Below are positions 1 to 10,887 of a stretch of 64,000 nucleotides of DNA, piece after piece. The notes below the pieces were generated by a model, which saw only the letters and a program-made list of their open reading frames with translations, did no database searches and was not told where the DNA came from. The translations under genes were made by a program, and so were the position numbers. The stretch lies in contig CP099430.1 of assembly GCA_024114885.1 (NCBI GenBank), forward strand, positions 248,001 through 312,000, written 5' to 3'. The first letter of the stretch is position 1. Each line of letters begins with the position of its first letter. This stretch comes from Septoria linicola (Eukaryota; Ascomycota; Dothideomycetes; Mycosphaerellales; Mycosphaerellaceae).

Positions 1-2
1 TG

Positions 3-1890
3 CCTCCTGTTGCTACTAATGCAGAAGCTCAACGTCGATAAGCCAGTCTTTCGCGAGATGAGCGTTCAGCACGCCGCACAGAACAAGCACTTGCATCAGG
101 ACCCTCCATTGATGCTGTCCTTGGTGGCCAAGGTCAAGCAAGCGCCCGAACTGGACATCCACAACTTGGCAGCGAGGATGATTTCAACCTTGGCAGTGAT
201 GGTATTGAGCTACCTACTACCACTCCGCGTGCTGGCAACGACCCGGATCCAGATCCAAGGCAACGTGCTAGCTTGCTTGTCTATGACATCTACGAGATTC
301 CACGTGCTTGGGCTCGTGAGTCGCCGCCCACTAGCAATTGCTGTTGCTACTGTGGTCAGCCACTTGACAATGTGTTCGAAGAGATGAAGTGGTGCATCCT
401 GCAGTCTCACGAAGTCATCCGTGAAGCGTTCATTCTCGAAGGAAATGAACAGATACATGAGCAGGAAACCACGTGTCTGCCGCATCGTATTATGCGATCG
501 GGTGCACGACCTGGACATGCTGGACAACGTGATCGTCAGCAACAAGCACAGTGCCACCAGGCCCTTTGCATGGCTTTCCTTGGGCCAAACCAAGAACCAC
601 CCATTGACTACAGCAACCTCAATACCCCAGCATTGACTGCCCTCGACCAACAGCTAGTCAAGGATTTCCACGATGTTCTTGATGCAGAGAAGATGGAAAC
701 ATGCTGGAACGGTGAGACTATGCGTGGCTGCAAAGAACGCTGGTTCGGCATGCAACTTGACAAAAGCCCTGCCTCCGCTACCTCCCAGCTCTGCAAGCGT
801 TGCAGAACGACTGGAGATGGCAGCAAGGCAGCTATCGATCCGGACCTCACGTCGGCTGCCAACTGCATGGATCCAGGCGCATTCCCTACGATCAACGACT
901 CGGCACTTGAGTCCGCAAGTATACGCATTGCCTTCTTGCCGGATTCGAGCGCTGACGAGGAGATGCTCATTCATGTCTACGTGGAGACGCGATCTGTAAA
1001 GTGAGCTCAGTGGCGTTACAAAAACAACGTCGTAAACTTTCTGCGGGAGACAGGCAAGTTGTGGAACGAACTCCCTCTTGTGCCAGAGAACCTTGAAACT
1101 GTGCTTCGTCGTCTAGCGCAAGGCGATGATATTACCAACCGCATCTTCTCACGGGACTTCCGTGTACGGCAGGGTGCTGTACGAAATTGGCTCAATTGGC
1201 TCGAGAACAACCATCCCGGCTATGCAAACGTTCTTGTCAGTGAAGATCGTCTGTCTTAATTGCCTAAGGATGATGTCGTCTTCGACCGTATTACTGTGGA
1301 GCACTATACCGACATACCTCCACCAACGCGAGCCGCTGATGATGCATTGAACGCGTCTCAGTTAGCTCCAGCAAGCACCTCTGGCTCCGATCCGGCTCTT
1401 GCTGAAGAAGAACAAGAAACCTTTGAGGACTATCCACAAGTGTCTGCGCTGGCCATGGCCTTGGCGCCACGCGATCAACAACAACAGCTACAAGGTGTTA
1501 TCGACCAGTGGGAGCAACAACAAGAGCGACACAGGGCAGAGGTCTTGATACAGGCTGGACAAGGCGATGCTGGAGGCGATGTCCAGAACTACCACACTAT
1601 GCCACCCTTCGACCCTATTCCATTAGATGAGTTCAGCGGAAGACACGACCTGCTGTCCTTAGCGTTTCCTACACTCTACCCACACGAAGTTGCAGACTTT
1701 GTGGCCTGTCGACGCCGCACAGTAGCATACGACGACTACCTTGAACACATGATCAAGTATCAAGACGGTCATTTTGCAAGACACCCTCGCTTTCGTCACG
1801 TTGGTCTGAACACGCTTATGCGTAAGCAGACTTAGAAGAAAGCCGACTACATCATTCAACGAAATCCAGACAGTAGCAACGACATACGGT
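3..1890 (+). pseudogene. Helitron replicase N-terminal part (broken)
   Basis: One frame (codons starting at position 3) runs through this stretch and is interrupted only by TGA at 1002-1004, TAA at 1257-1259 and TAG at 1833-1835. Reading through the stops gives a coherent fungal Helitron N-terminus: a CCYCGQPLD cysteine cluster near 340, a second CKRC cluster near 793, then DEFSGRHDLLSLAFPTLYPH and the DYLEHMIKYQDGHFARHPRF block near 1735-1795 of the Helitron-like N domain. The stops are isolated point changes, not frameshifts, so decay here looks mutational rather than structural. After about 1890 the frame is lost. Confidence 0.8.
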
Positions 1891-1977
1891 CCAGGAGCTG
1901 AAGAATGCTTTAACTTCCCATAACGATGCACTCGCTCAACGCCTTGAGCGCACTGTCACGCAACATGGCAATACTCT

Positions 1978-2367
1978 TTGTGGCACTCGGCCCCATTGGG
2001 CTGGCAAGCGCGATCAGCTCGAAAGCTGCGTCAAAGCATCAGGCGAACTACACCTGTTCTGGACATTCATGACAACCATTGGTGGTCTCTGCAGAAGCAT
2101 ATGCCAACCCCACCATCTGGAGATGAGCTCCAGCGTCTCAAGATGGGTCGTGACAACATACGCGAATATCCGGCCATTGCTGCTTACCACTTCTACCAAC
2201 GCCACACCCTCTTTCTGGAGAAAGTGTTAAAGCCTAAGTTTGGTATCGTGGACTTTTGGAACCGCTTTGAGTTTCAATCGCGTGGCAGTTCGCACAATCA
2301 TGGATTGGTATGGCTACAAACGGAACAGCGCTTGCATACCTGTGTCCAGTGTATAGGCAGAACGTGA
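1978..2367 (+). pseudogene. Helitron Rep HUH-nuclease segment (broken)
   Basis: A 129-codon open frame, shifted relative to its neighbours, holds the catalytic core of the Rep nuclease: WWSLQKHMP, AIAAYHFYQRHTLFLEKVLK and FEFQSRGSSHNHGLVWL. The HxH of SSHNHG corresponds to the metal-binding HUH motif, though the middle position is Asn where a hydrophobic residue is usual. In Helitrons this domain nicks and joins single DNA strands at the element ends. The first 25 or so residues before WWSLQ look out of frame, so at least one indel lies near 2080. Confidence 0.75.
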
Positions 2368-2429
2368 TGCTTTGGCATCATTCTGGGGCAAGCACATTAC
2401 AGCTATGAACCCTGATCCGAATCGCACTG

Positions 2430-4548
2430 GTGTTGCTCCTGCCCAAGGCTTGCCGCCTTGCTATGAAGCCTACGGAAATGGACTACACCATCTACCAGCT
2501 GATGCTTGTCATCAATCGTGTACAGCGGCACAACTGCAGCCATGAGTACTGCCAGCGCAAGAACAACAGGACTTGTCAACGTGGCTGTCGCTTCTACTTC
2601 CCTCGCACTATGCCACACGATCAACCGACCGTAGACAAGAGTCTGAATCCTCGCCACTACATGTTCGATGCCGCCCGCAACGATGACCGTATGAACAACT
2701 ATGTTCGAGCCATTATCGCCGCATGGTTGGCCAACACCGATGCTGCTGTTTGTACCGACGACGAGGGAGCAACTGCTGATTACCTTGCCAAATACTGCAG
2801 CAAACAAGAAAAGCGCAGTGAGAGCTTGCTTGAAGTCGGCCGCAAGATTGCTCCATATGTCAATGCTGGCAGACCAATTACTTCCTTCTTCGCCAAAATG
2901 CTTAACAAGCTTGTCGGCGAGCGCGATATCTCTGCACAGGAGGAAATGCACCTGCTACTGAATCTTCCTTTGGCATAGGGTGATCGCACCATTCAGACAT
3001 TGAATTGTCATATCCCTGAGCAGCAGTCGGTCGCTAAGCGATATGATCCTGCTCGCGGTGAATTGATTACTTGGGGTCAATCAGTAATGCAGAGGTACAC
3101 CTCTCGCGGTAATCGTAGTGCTGAGTGTCAGAACCGCCGCCACGTTACACTATTCGAGTTTTTGACGGAGTGGGACTTCAGCACGTTCAAGAAGCGTCCG
3201 AGGGCCAAGCCACGCATTATCAATTACTTTCCCAAGTACAGCAGCACTGAAGGCGACGATACGTATGTAGACTGGTGCCATGTGAAGATTGTTCTTCATC
3301 GCCCGTTCATGGTTGGTCCAACACTACCATACACATCCGAGGAACACCTTGATCTTGTGAGTGTTGGATCAACTGTTGACGAACATCTGCGGCCATTGCT
3401 ACATACTATTTGGGCCTCAGCATACAACCATTGCTATGCCAATCACAACTACCATCCCTATGACTACTTCGGCATAGATCTACCAGAGCCCGGACAGGAT
3501 GAGTTTGAAGATGAGCATCATGATCCTGAAGTTGAGCGACCTGAAGCTGAGTTGCTAGCAGCTGCATTGCCAGATCGCAACCCCGCTGAAATGGAAGAAG
3601 ATGGGGACGATCTCGGCAATCGACAGCTCGACCGCGAATACGACTGGAAGCGGTTTCATGTCGGCAGTTTTAGCATTGCAGAAGACGATGTTAAGGATTG
3701 GTGGAAGAACATTCGTGGCACGACTTCTATCGTCCAGAGTATTGGGCATCCAGGACCAAATTGGGCACAAAAGCTTGCTGGTCTCGCACCGGCGCAGACG
3801 CTACTCCACACTCGCATGGTCGCACACTGGAGACAGATGTTGTTTGGCATTGCTGATCCTGCGCCATTGCTCTTGCATCTCGATGGTCGTGCTGGAACTG
3901 GCAAATCCCATATGATTGAGATGATCTCATCTCAGTTTGAGCTGCTGACTGATTCCTTCAATCAGGCAAACGGTCTTCTAGTTGGCTCAGGTAGACTCAA
4001 GAACGTAGTGCTCCGGCTGGCACCAACTGGCGCAGCAGCGTATGGGATCAAGGGCATGACTCTTCACACTGCGCTACGTCTGCCAATACACATGAAAGAG
4101 TATGTCCCTCTGGCTGGAACTGGTCTTGCAGAGTTCAAGACCCTTATCCACGATATCATCTATCTAATCATTGATGGAAAGTCAATGATTAACCTAACGA
4201 TGATGCACTGGATTGAATAGCGGCTTCGGCAAGTGTCCAAGTCGAACAATGCCTTCAGTACTCAAGATAACGAAGATCCTGACATTGACACGTCAATGCC
4301 ATTCGGTGGTTTCAACATCCTCCTTTGCGGAGACTTTCACCAGCTACTTCCGGTTACCGGACAGCCGCTGTTCGCCCAGCCGTCAGCAAAGGACTCTGTT
4401 GAGGATGTCTTTGGTCGCTCTGCTTGGTACCTTTTCAATCAGACTATGCGGCTTACGACGATTCAACGTCAGCAAGGCAATGGTAATGCTGCTACAAGTT
4501 TCCGTGCTGCTTTGGAAGCACTCCGTGGCGGTCGTAGCCAGACTAGTC
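2430..4548 (+). pseudogene. Helitron Rep Y2 region and PIF1-type helicase, 5' part (broken)
   Basis: A single frame from 2430 to the hAT insertion is broken only by TAG at 2976-2978 and TAG at 4218-4220. It contains a cysteine cluster (CSHEYC, CQRGC) near 2530-2590, the two Rep tyrosines in DYLAKYCSK near 2778-2800, then after a linker the PIF1-family helicase: Walker A DGRAGTGKSH near 3880-3910, motif Ia LAPTGAAAYGI near 4018, Walker B region IIDGKSM near 4170, and motif III FNILLCGDFHQLLPV near 4310. The expected Walker B Glu (DEKS) is Gly here, which alone should abolish ATP hydrolysis. The frame is cut at 4541-4548 by the hAT target duplication. Confidence 0.85.
4541..4548. repeat. Target-site duplication of the hAT, left copy
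   Basis: GACTAGTC directly before the hAT left end, with an identical copy at 8179-8186. With the hAT removed, the joined site reads CCAGACTAGTCTGG, a perfect 14-bp palindrome centred on the duplication. Confidence 0.85.
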
Positions 4549-7500
4549 GCCAAGCAAGTAGGATTCACTTGTTTACAAGCCTTACGGCAAGTAAGTAAGC
4601 AAGTAGAGAGGCTAGCTGTTACGTAAGCAAGGCAAGTAAGTAAGTGAATAGATAGTAAGTAACTTGCAAGCCTTACGGTACGTTATCCTTCTTCGAAAAA
4701 GGGTAGTAGAATTGTAGTAATTGTTTCGTGCGATAGCGTTTATTATACTATTCTCCGCCGTTTAACAGTATTAAGATATACGCCGTAGGTATATAGGATA
4801 GTATAGCTAGGCTATTATAAGTGTCTAGTCTACTACGCGCGTATTAATAGTAAGGGTATTAGTTGTACTAGATCGTAATAATAAGGTATAGGGATCGTTA
4901 AAGAAGTAGCTAAAGCCGTATAGATTAATTAGCTTAGCTAACTTAACCGAGCTCGCTTATATACGCTTAATATTAAATCTAATAGCTTTAGACCCTAGAT
5001 TCCTTATAATCTACTATCGTAATTATAGTATTATTACTAGTATATCAAATAATATTACTAAAATATATTAGATAGATATTCTAAGTAGTATAAAATAGAG
5101 CTTAGATAGTTAGTAAAATTTCTATATAAAAACATCTCTAGATTTATATAGTCCTAGCTCTAAGATTTTAAGCTCGTATTTCTATTATATTTTAATATTA
5201 ATAGACTATTACTTTCTAGTATACTAAGAATCTACCTCTAATATTATAGATATACGACTATATAGCCTTAAAATAACATAGATAACTAAACTAGCTACGG
5301 CGATTTTAATAGGAAAAAGTATACGCTCTAAAACGCGTATTCTATAGTATAGTTAGTATTAGAAACAGGTTTAGTTCGGTCTTAGAGTTACAAATTATCG
5401 GCTTATAGAGATACGGATATACTAACTAAGAGCGACAATCTTATCTTTAAATACTAGCGCATTTATAATAACGCTATTATAGAGCTTAGTATAGACATAG
5501 AATTAGTATTAGACCTATCTTTAGTAATTAGGATAGACCTAGAGTCTATACTATTAGAATTAGCTACGTAGGTAGATAATAACGCGTCTCTATAAGCTTC
5601 GTAGCCTATACTCTTTTAGCACCTTACGAAGCGTAAACACGATAATAATACCGAATTACTTAACTAACTAGACTTCTAACGATTGCCTATATACTTATAG
5701 CTACTAGACGATACTTAGATAACTTTATAGGTCTTTATATATAGCTAGCGGCTATAGAATACGTAGAAGAAGGTAGTTTAGGTATATAAGATCTACTACT
5801 CTTAAAGAGCGTAGTTACGTAGTAAATAGGCTAGTATCTACGACGTAGATAAATCAACCTTATCGGTAGGAGTATACTTAAGACAAACATATAGTATATA
5901 TAAGGAAGGTAAGGAGCTAGAAACACCTTCTAGTAAGCGGTATAAGCTAATAGATAGGCACGTTACGCCTTAGAGTATTAATAATAATATAGCTATTAAA
6001 TTCGATATAGACGACTTCCTTACGTTACTATATATATAGCTAATTATAGACAATATTGCCTTCCGTAAGTACGATTTACTAGCCTTTAGAGCGCTCCTAT
6101 CCTATCTCTAACCTCGTTACTACCGATTTATTCCTTTATACTAAACTATAAGCTCTAAGATAGTATTAGTATTCGATAAATAACTCGGCTATATTATAGA
6201 GGAGTTAGTAGCCGCTATTACGAGGATTAGCTTCTTATTCGACCTATAGACGTCTAAAAACAAACTAGTATTACTTAGTATTATTATATACTTTATCTCT
6301 ATAGAAGGTTAACTAAGGACAATATTACTAGATCTACTAAGGTAGAAGAGCCGTTATACTAGCCGTAACATTATAGAGACTATAGTAGAGGTAATAGTAT
6401 ACTATAACCTATATAATAAAGTTAGTTACTTTATCTCTAATAACGCTAGTAATAACCCTAAGGTAATTAAGTACCTTACGTAGGAATACGGCTTCGATAA
6501 ATACTAGAATTAGCTACGCTATATAGGCTATATATTTAACCTCGTTAGATAGGCTACGCTAACTAGTAAAGATCTAGAAGTACTTAAATCTAAAGCTATT
6601 AATATAGCTACTAATAGACTAACGTTTAAGGATATAATACTACTATATTAGCGTCGCTATAGACTAATTAGTAAGCTTTATAATACGCTCTATTATCTTG
6701 ATCGTTTACTATAGGTATAGGAGGAGGTAGAACGACTATAGCTTACTAAGGTAGCTCTATTTAAGGTAGAGGGCGACAAGGATATATATCGTCTATTATA
6801 CGACGTATACACGCGCTAGCACTCGTTCGACGATAGCTCTAAGCGTATATTAAAGCTTAGAGCTACTATTAATAAGTACTACGAACAAGAGGTAGATAAG
6901 TAGTATATAGCTATATAGAAGTAGACTAAGAAACACTCTAATAGGTACTATATAAAGCTAGAGCCTTCTATCGTCTATAATCAATTAATAGACGACGATT
7001 AATATATAATTAAGTAGTATCGCGAGATCCTCTAGCTATTAAAGATAGTAATAAAGATACTATAGAGTACTAGCGGCGGCAAGTTTAGTACTATTTAGTA
7101 AGTACTACTAGTAATAGAGATACTAATAAGTTACTTTAAAGCGCTTATTGTCTAGTATCTAATCGATAATAACCTCTAACTACTAAAGCGTAAATAGCGT
7201 ATCGATAGCGAATAATAACGATAACTACGTACTAAAGCTAATATATAGAACGACCTATCTAACTAACTTACTATATAATAGTACTTCTACGCTAGTATTA
7301 AGCTTAGTTAGACTAAGTATAACGATTACTTTACTAAGATAGACGAAACGCCTATTTACGTAGCTATAGTAGTACTCTATCTAAATATAAAATAGTAGTT
7401 TATTAAGAAACTAGATAAATAATAACGATAGGCTAGTAACGATAAAGATTAGATCGTAAGAACTAAGGCTACTATCTAACGGCTATAGAATATATATAAA

Positions 7501-8178
7501 GATAAGTATAGGAGGCCTCCTACGTCGATAGTCGGTCTACGCGCTTCTAGTATAGCTGCTCGCTACGTTATCTACTCGCTTGTAATTAATAACGATAGCG
7601 ATAGCGATAGCGATAATAATACGGCTATAGACGAGTATATATAGTACTATAGTAAGAAGCGGAAGAAGGTAGTTAAACTTAATATAAGCTAGTTACTAAT
7701 ACCTTACTAGATTAAAAAGAGACGATAATAGCTAAGCCTAGTATAAATAGCGTTAGATATATATACCTGTCCGGTAATAAGTAACGAGCCTAAGCGACAA
7801 TTTAGCGTTACTAGCGACGTGTTATAGCTACGTAGACAATAGTTATATAGTAAGACTATACGATATTTAGTTACTCTAAAGTTATAGATAAATAGCGGTT
7901 TTATTATACTAACTAGTACGCTATTTAGGCGTATTACGTAGCTAACAACACCTGCGGCAATAATAGTAATAGTAGACAGTACTAATACGGTTAAGATAGA
8001 CTAGTATTTACTACTATTCGATATCGTAATATACTACCGCTTATAGCTAGCGTTACCGAGCAAGTAAGCCTTATATAAGTAAGTAGAGAGCGTCTTATTC
8101 ACTTGACAAGTAAGTAGCGAGAGTACTAAATAGCAAGTAAGCAAGTGAAGTTGTCTCTACTTGCGTTACTTACTTGTG
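4549..8178 (+). mobile_element. hAT transposon, RIP-mutated, inserted in the Helitron
   Basis: A 3,630-bp AT-rich insertion. It is flanked by a perfect 8-bp direct repeat GACTAGTC (4541-4548 and 8179-8186), the duplication size of hAT elements. The ends match imperfectly as inverted repeats: GCCAAGCAAGTA on the left against CACAAGTAAGTA read inward from the right. Both ends carry many subterminal CAAGTAAG copies, typical of hAT transposase binding sites. Internally the plus strand encodes a hAT transposase (separate entry). CpA and TpG are almost absent inside while the Helitron flanks are normal, so RIP stopped sharply at the insertion borders. Confidence 0.88.
5700..7960 (+). pseudogene. 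hAT-family transposase, RIP-degraded
   Basis: Reading TAG/TAA as converted CAG/CAA/TGG, the plus strand gives a hAT transposase. Near 6190-6450 it reads ISFLFDL-TSKN, a run ending DLLR-KSRYTSRNIIETI and then YFISNNASNN, matching the catalytic RNase H-like blocks (DxWTS, HxGENI, DNAxNN) of the family. Near 6500-6560 it reads EYGFDKY followed by LRYIGYIFNLV, equivalent to the RCxxHxxNL block. Near 7745-7860 it reads ALDIYTCPVISNEPKRQFS, the C-terminal hATC dimerisation motif (normally SAEPERVFS). Order and spacing fit an ancestral autonomous element. The N-terminal zinc finger was not resolved. It is non-functional. Confidence 0.8.
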
Positions 8179-8186
8179 GACTAGTC
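8179..8186. repeat. Target-site duplication of the hAT, right copy
   Basis: GACTAGTC directly after the hAT right end, identical to 4541-4548. Helicase coding sequence resumes about 14 bases later. Confidence 0.85.
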
Positions 8187-8906
8187 TGGTCGTGGCAAGC
8201 TGACTATTGACCACTGGACTACCCTGACTCAACGCGTCCGCCGTAATCTGCCACAGACTGAGCATGATCACTTCCGAGATGCCATTCATGTCTACATTTA
8301 TAATCGACAGGTCACCGCGCACAACAAGATCGCTATGCGTGACCGTAGCGCTCCGATCAAGACTGTCGAAGCTACGCATTCTGGTAAATACGCCGCACAA
8401 GCCGACTACGATACTGCTGGCATTAATCTTAACAAGCGTCTGTCTATCTCTGTCGGAGCTCGCATGATGGTGACAGAGAATCTCTGGGTTGCAGGTGGCG
8501 TTGTGAATGGATCTTTAGGCACTGTCCGCTATGCTATATGGGCTAACAATGCTGATCCAAATAAACACTTGCTATTGGTTGTCTTGTTCGAACTGGATGG
8601 ATATACTGGCCCAACGTTCCACCAAACCTTCGATCTACTCGGCCTCTACAACCTTCCTCCGAATGTCGCGACACGATGGTGGAATTACAACAACCGTAGC
8701 GACAGCAAGCGTTCACGCACGCAGTTTCCTTGACTGTAGCCTATGCTATTTCCGTGCACAAGAGTCAAGGCATGACATTGCCAATAGTTATCGCAGACAT
8801 ATCCAAGAAGGACTTCATACCAGGTCTATCGTATGTTGCAGTCTCTAGGGCAAAGACGTTGCATAACATCATGTTCGATGAACTATTCAATCTTGGGACG
8901 CTTTAA
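8179..8906 (+). pseudogene. Helitron PIF1-type helicase, 3' part (broken)
   Basis: Continuation of the helicase after the hAT. From about 8200 to 8733 one frame reads LTIDHWTTLTQRVRRNL, then YIYNRQVTAHNKIAM and the conserved LSISVGARMMVTENLWVAGG segment. It ends in TGA at 8731-8733, and one base back a second frame reads LTVAYAISVHKSQGMTL and YVAVSRAKTLHNIMFDELF to TAA at 8904-8906. These are helicase motifs V and VI of the PIF1 family. The frame slip at about 8730 is independent damage from the hAT insertion. Confidence 0.85.
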
Positions 8907-8957
8907 CAAAGGCAAAGTTCCGCAATCTAGTAGACTATTAATCGGTATACGGATCAC

Positions 8958-9353
8958 ATGCGACGCCGTCCTCAACGCAAGCTGCCGAACAACGAAGTTC
9001 TGTCACCATCGCCACCGCCGCCGGAGGTCGATGAACAGTCTACACGCAAAGGCAAAGCACCTATTCAAGTACTCCAAGATCAATCCAATGCTGCTCTGCT
9101 TCGACAGCGTGCTGCACAAGCAGATCAAGACAGCCGTAGAGAGGCTGAAGAGCGCGCGCAGGCTATCGCTGACGTCCAAGCCGTCAAGCTCCGTGATGCA
9201 ATCAGCCGCATTGTACAAGATGATGAGTTTGTCAACAAACTGGAAGAGGTCAAGCGACGACGTGATAAGCAACAAGCTTTGAAGATTGTCGAAGACACTG
9301 AAATGGTTGATGCCGATGCTGACGACGATGAAGGGAATCGACGAGGTATTTAA
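8958..9353 (+). pseudogene. Helitron helicase C-terminal tail (fragment)
   Basis: Charged, low-complexity 131-codon frame just after the last helicase motif. It reads MRRRPQRKLP, then a Pro run, then a long helical acidic/basic stretch with many Gln, Glu and Arg and an acidic end (DADADDDEG). It fits the poorly conserved C-terminal tail of fungal Helitron helicases. No domain is recognisable. The continuation to about 9500 in another frame may be more of the same tail. Confidence 0.5.
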
Positions 9354-9539
9354 CAAGCTGTTGCCAATGAACAAGCCCAAAAGAACCCATTGTGCTCGGT
9401 GACACGCCGGATCCAAGCAGTGAGCTTGTTGACGAAGTTATCGAAGGTAAGGTGCATAAAGTGAAGCTGGTTGGTAGAACAGCATACATACACAATGAAT
9501 GCCATTGGTGTGTTTCACCGCCACAGCACGTGCCAATAC

Positions 9540-9592
9540 TCACCTCCGCTCACCTCCGCTGCCTCCCCTCCCCTCCTCTCACCTCCCCTCAC
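9540..9592 (+). repeat. C/T-rich minisatellite-like tract
   Basis: Repeated short CACCTCCGCT / CACCTCCCCT units in a pyrimidine-only stretch. It lies between the Helitron coding remnants and the tentative Helitron 3' end. It has no coding value and could be replication-slippage debris. Confidence 0.6.
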
Positions 9593-10335
9593 TGGCCGCT
9601 AGCCATCATATGCTGCCACTGTTTATGCTCACCAGTAACTCGCGTGCGACCTACGGAACATGATCTAATGGCGCAGTGGCAATGCGAATACCTTCATTTG
9701 CGCGTAGATGCCTCCCTAATGTCAGTGCTCCCTTGGCGAGGAACTGATCGCGTTAATCCATATGCTCAGAGTACTCGTCGCCACTGCCTGCGCACCTTCG
9801 GGGCTACACAGTACCAGAATCTCGCAGCAACTCCCAGACACATTCGAGAGCCAAAAGCAACATCCACATCATTACGCATGCGCAACCAGGATCGCGAACT
9901 TGTAGACTGTTCATGCACAAGCAAAAGCCGATGTCTATTGCCTTGCGAATGTTCACATCAAATCTCTGCCAGGCACTAAAACACGATTGCTTCCGAAGCC
10001 ATTCATATCAAAGTTGAGCACTTGATATAATCAAAGACAACTGAAACCCAATATCATACGCTCGGGGGTGAACCGTCTAGAGGCGTTGGAAAAATGCTGG
10101 CCATAGCAGATTACTGGTCTACTTGTCTCTGTACGGCCGTTGGAGATGGCGGAAGTCCTGGCCCACATTTGGCACATTAAGCGATCTAGCGGCTTGCCTG
10201 AGCAGATGCATCATAAGGATTGTCGGAACAGCAACGTAGTAGATTGAAAATGCTCCCTGCCTATACTTCATGTACATACTACGCCCATAGGGGACGTTTT
10301 AGTGACGATCGTAAAGCTATAGAGATCGGATAGTA

Positions 10336-10366
10336 GTTATAAGCTATAACCCTACAGCATCACTAG
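10336..10366 (+). other. Possible Helitron 3' terminus: hairpin plus CTAG
   Basis: A perfect 6-bp stem (GTTATA, loop AGC, TATAAC; 10336-10350) is followed 12 bases later by CTAG at 10363-10366 and then T. Helitron 3' ends have a hairpin shortly upstream of CTRR and insert before T. The stem is AT-rich, whereas real ends are usually GC-rich, and such short stems occur by chance. Confidence 0.3.
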
Positions 10367-10887
10367 TCAGCCTAGCCGTGGCTCTGTCCTTAGTAAGTAC
10401 CCCTGTATGAGGGGCAAGTGAAACATCGCCAGTAAGCCAAGCTTTTTCCCTCCCTTTACTACCTACTCAGAAATATACACAATAACAACCTACGCACGCC
10501 TACACACTCCTTCTCCTGCTTTGGCTTACTACTTACCATTTCACTACATTGCATGTGTGTACATCCTGCCACACAGGGAACGAAGGCGTTGCCAGATTGT
10601 TGATAACCCAGAGCTATCATTCATGCTTATTCTACATTACTTGATTCGGTTCGTTCAGTCATTCCACTCTTTCCCACGGCCATGACATGATGACATTCGT
10701 TGCGTTGTTCCGCATATCCTCTCTGATCCAATCACCCAAGTTTGTTGCCATCCATCCTAGCAAGCAAGCAAGCTCATTATTGTTTAGTACAAGTCCACGC
10801 AGCACATACATGCTCCCAAGTCATACGGCGTCCCCGATCGCTCAGAGCGGGCAGTCTTTCCCAGCTAGCCAGACAGCATGATGGCCT
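10367..10887. other. Intergenic, nothing identified
   Basis: Between the Helitron remnant and the first island gene. It contains short open frames without convincing coding character and a small hairpin (CCCCT/AGGGG near 10400). No RNA gene was recognised. Confidence 0.5.

Larger units (their letters stand above)
1..10366 (+). mobile_element. Degenerate Helitron (Rep-helicase), 5' end outside window
   Basis: A Helitron copy on the plus strand. In order I see a Cys-rich N-terminal region, the Helitron-like N domain, the HUH nuclease motif (SSHNHGLVW), the Y2 tyrosine region (DYLAKY), a PIF1-type helicase with Walker A GRAGTGKS and the terminal motifs HKSQGM and YVAVSRAKT. Helitrons transpose by rolling-circle replication. 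This copy is dead: in-frame stops at 1002, 1257, 1833, 2976 and 4218, frame changes near 1890-1980 and 8730, and a hAT insertion at 4549-8178. Its base composition is normal, unlike the RIP-mutated hAT inside it. The 3' boundary at 10366 is tentative (hairpin plus CTAG). Confidence 0.85.
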
